A stretch of 21,617 bases of DNA from a virus. The notes under the pieces were generated by a model that saw only the letters and a program-made list of their open reading frames with translations, ran no database searches and was not told the DNA's origin. Positions 21,311 to 21,617 of this stretch are shown here, piece after piece. The DNA lies in the IMG/VR virus record IMGVR_UViG_3300038369_000329, positions 1 through 21,617 of that record; one strand, written 5' to 3'. Within the stretch, counting starts at the first letter, position 1. Each line of letters opens with the position of its first letter. The translations under genes were made by a program, and so were the position numbers.

Positions 21311-21553
21311 ATGAATTTCACTGTGTTTTCAAAGAAAGGATGTTCATATTGCGAAAAGGTAAAAAAGGTATTAGAGTTGACAAGTAGTAGTTTTGTGGTG
21401 TATACTTTAGGTGAACACTTTGATGAAAAGGCATTCACTGATGAATTTGGATATGGAACTACATTTCCACAGGTCATTTGTGATGGTAAAAAACTAGGAG
21501 GTACGGTTGAAACAGTTAAGTTCCTCAGAGAACAAAAAATCATCTCCGTCTGA
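21311..21553 (+). CDS. Glutaredoxin
   Basis: This 80-residue protein is a complete small glutaredoxin. It has the redox motif C11-S-Y-C14 after the first strand (MNFTVFSKKG), the cis-proline in TTFPQVI (P53), and the glutathione-binding GG in KLGGTVETVKFL (G63-G64). The length fits the 80-90 residue dithiol class. In phages such proteins pass electrons to ribonucleotide reductase or keep thiols reduced during infection; which applies here cannot be told, as no nrd gene is in the window. T4 nrdC is a functional analogue, but orthology is not shown. AAGG lies 12 bases upstream, a weak ribosome site. Its coding AGGAGG near 21496 may serve as the ribosome site for an overlapping next gene. Confidence 0.93.
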   Translation: MNFTVFSKKGCSYCEKVKKVLELTSSSFVVYTLGEHFDEKAFTDEFGYGTTFPQVICDGKKLGGTVETVKFLREQKIISV

Positions 21554-21617
21554 GCTAAATAAATCAAACCTCGAAATCAATCGTGGTTTTGAATTTATCC
21601 TCTACGGAGGAAAGAAG
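21507..21617 (+). CDS. Possible N-terminal part of a downstream gene overlapping glutaredoxin
   Basis: A frame offset from glutaredoxin stays open from 21498 to the window end. TTG 21507 lies 5 bases after AGGAGG (21496-21501). It encodes LKQLSSSENKKSSPSE then LNKSNLEINRGFEFILYGGK, a plausible protein-like sequence without an ATG in view. The alternative is that the next gene starts just beyond base 21617 behind the GGAGG at 21606-21610, in which case this frame is fortuitous. I cannot name a family. Confidence 0.35.
   Translation, partial: MKQLSSSENKKSSPSELNKSNLEINRGFEFILYGGKK
21554..21561 (+). promoter_or_regulatory. Late promoter-like motif GCTAAATA
   Basis: GCTAAATA begins directly after the glutaredoxin stop. 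It lies 44 bases before a GGAGG ribosome site (21606-21610) and would suit a late gene starting just past the window end. Confidence 0.45.

Noticed and set aside
21199-21387. 62-codon TTG-started frame across the RNA locus into glutaredoxin
   Set aside because: It has no ribosome site, crosses a strong terminator and ends inside the well-supported glutaredoxin gene in another frame. The product looks random and hydrophobic.

Overview
The window is AT-rich and every convincing gene lies on the + strand. Genes are packed tightly: stops overlap starts (TAATG, ATGA) or gaps are only a few bases. The only long intergenic stretch, 21139-21310, holds an RNA locus. Almost all proteins are Gly/Ser/Thr/Asn-rich beta-structured virion proteins, and TATAAATA-like T4 late promoter motifs recur between genes. 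I read this as the distal-tail/adhesin region of a T4-like marine myovirus, most likely a cyanophage of Synechococcus or Prochlorococcus. A T4-like pelagiphage is the main alternative. No photosynthesis, tRNA, replication or integrase gene is present to settle the host.

Layout. 1-693: tail of an upstream gene, a small conserved-type protein and an HNH endonuclease. 752-5776: two large structural proteins, one with an Mtd-like N-terminus and a 1039-residue fibre with an embedded cupredoxin-like domain carrying a full type-1 copper ligand set. 5824-11169: small structural proteins and fibres, including C1q-like and LamG-like tips. 11184-11696: a 2OG-Fe(II) oxygenase inside the fibre block. 11712-21138: a dense array of fibre genes interleaved with small tail-assembly chaperone-like genes.

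The fibre proteins are modular. Most begin with a short N-terminal handle (MSEIRVxxI type). Many then carry a 20-residue repeat (VTGIVTATSFxGDGSxLTGI type), and they end in one of a few tips. One tip type, with a TP..SKILI core and a terminal MEV, occurs seven times. Another, ending VIV/VVV, occurs four times. Four of the seven MEV-tip genes are directly followed by a chaperone-like gene from one of two families, giving adhesin-chaperone cassettes. The shared blocks could act as recombination anchors for exchanging tips.

21139-21310 holds a consensus sigma-70 promoter (TTGACA, 17 bp, TATAAT), about 100 nt of consecutive hairpins and a strong intrinsic terminator, but no convincing gene. A late-promoter-like site and a glutaredoxin gene follow. 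This is either an early small RNA or an attenuated leader for glutaredoxin. The window ends inside what may be another gene overlapping the glutaredoxin 3' end.
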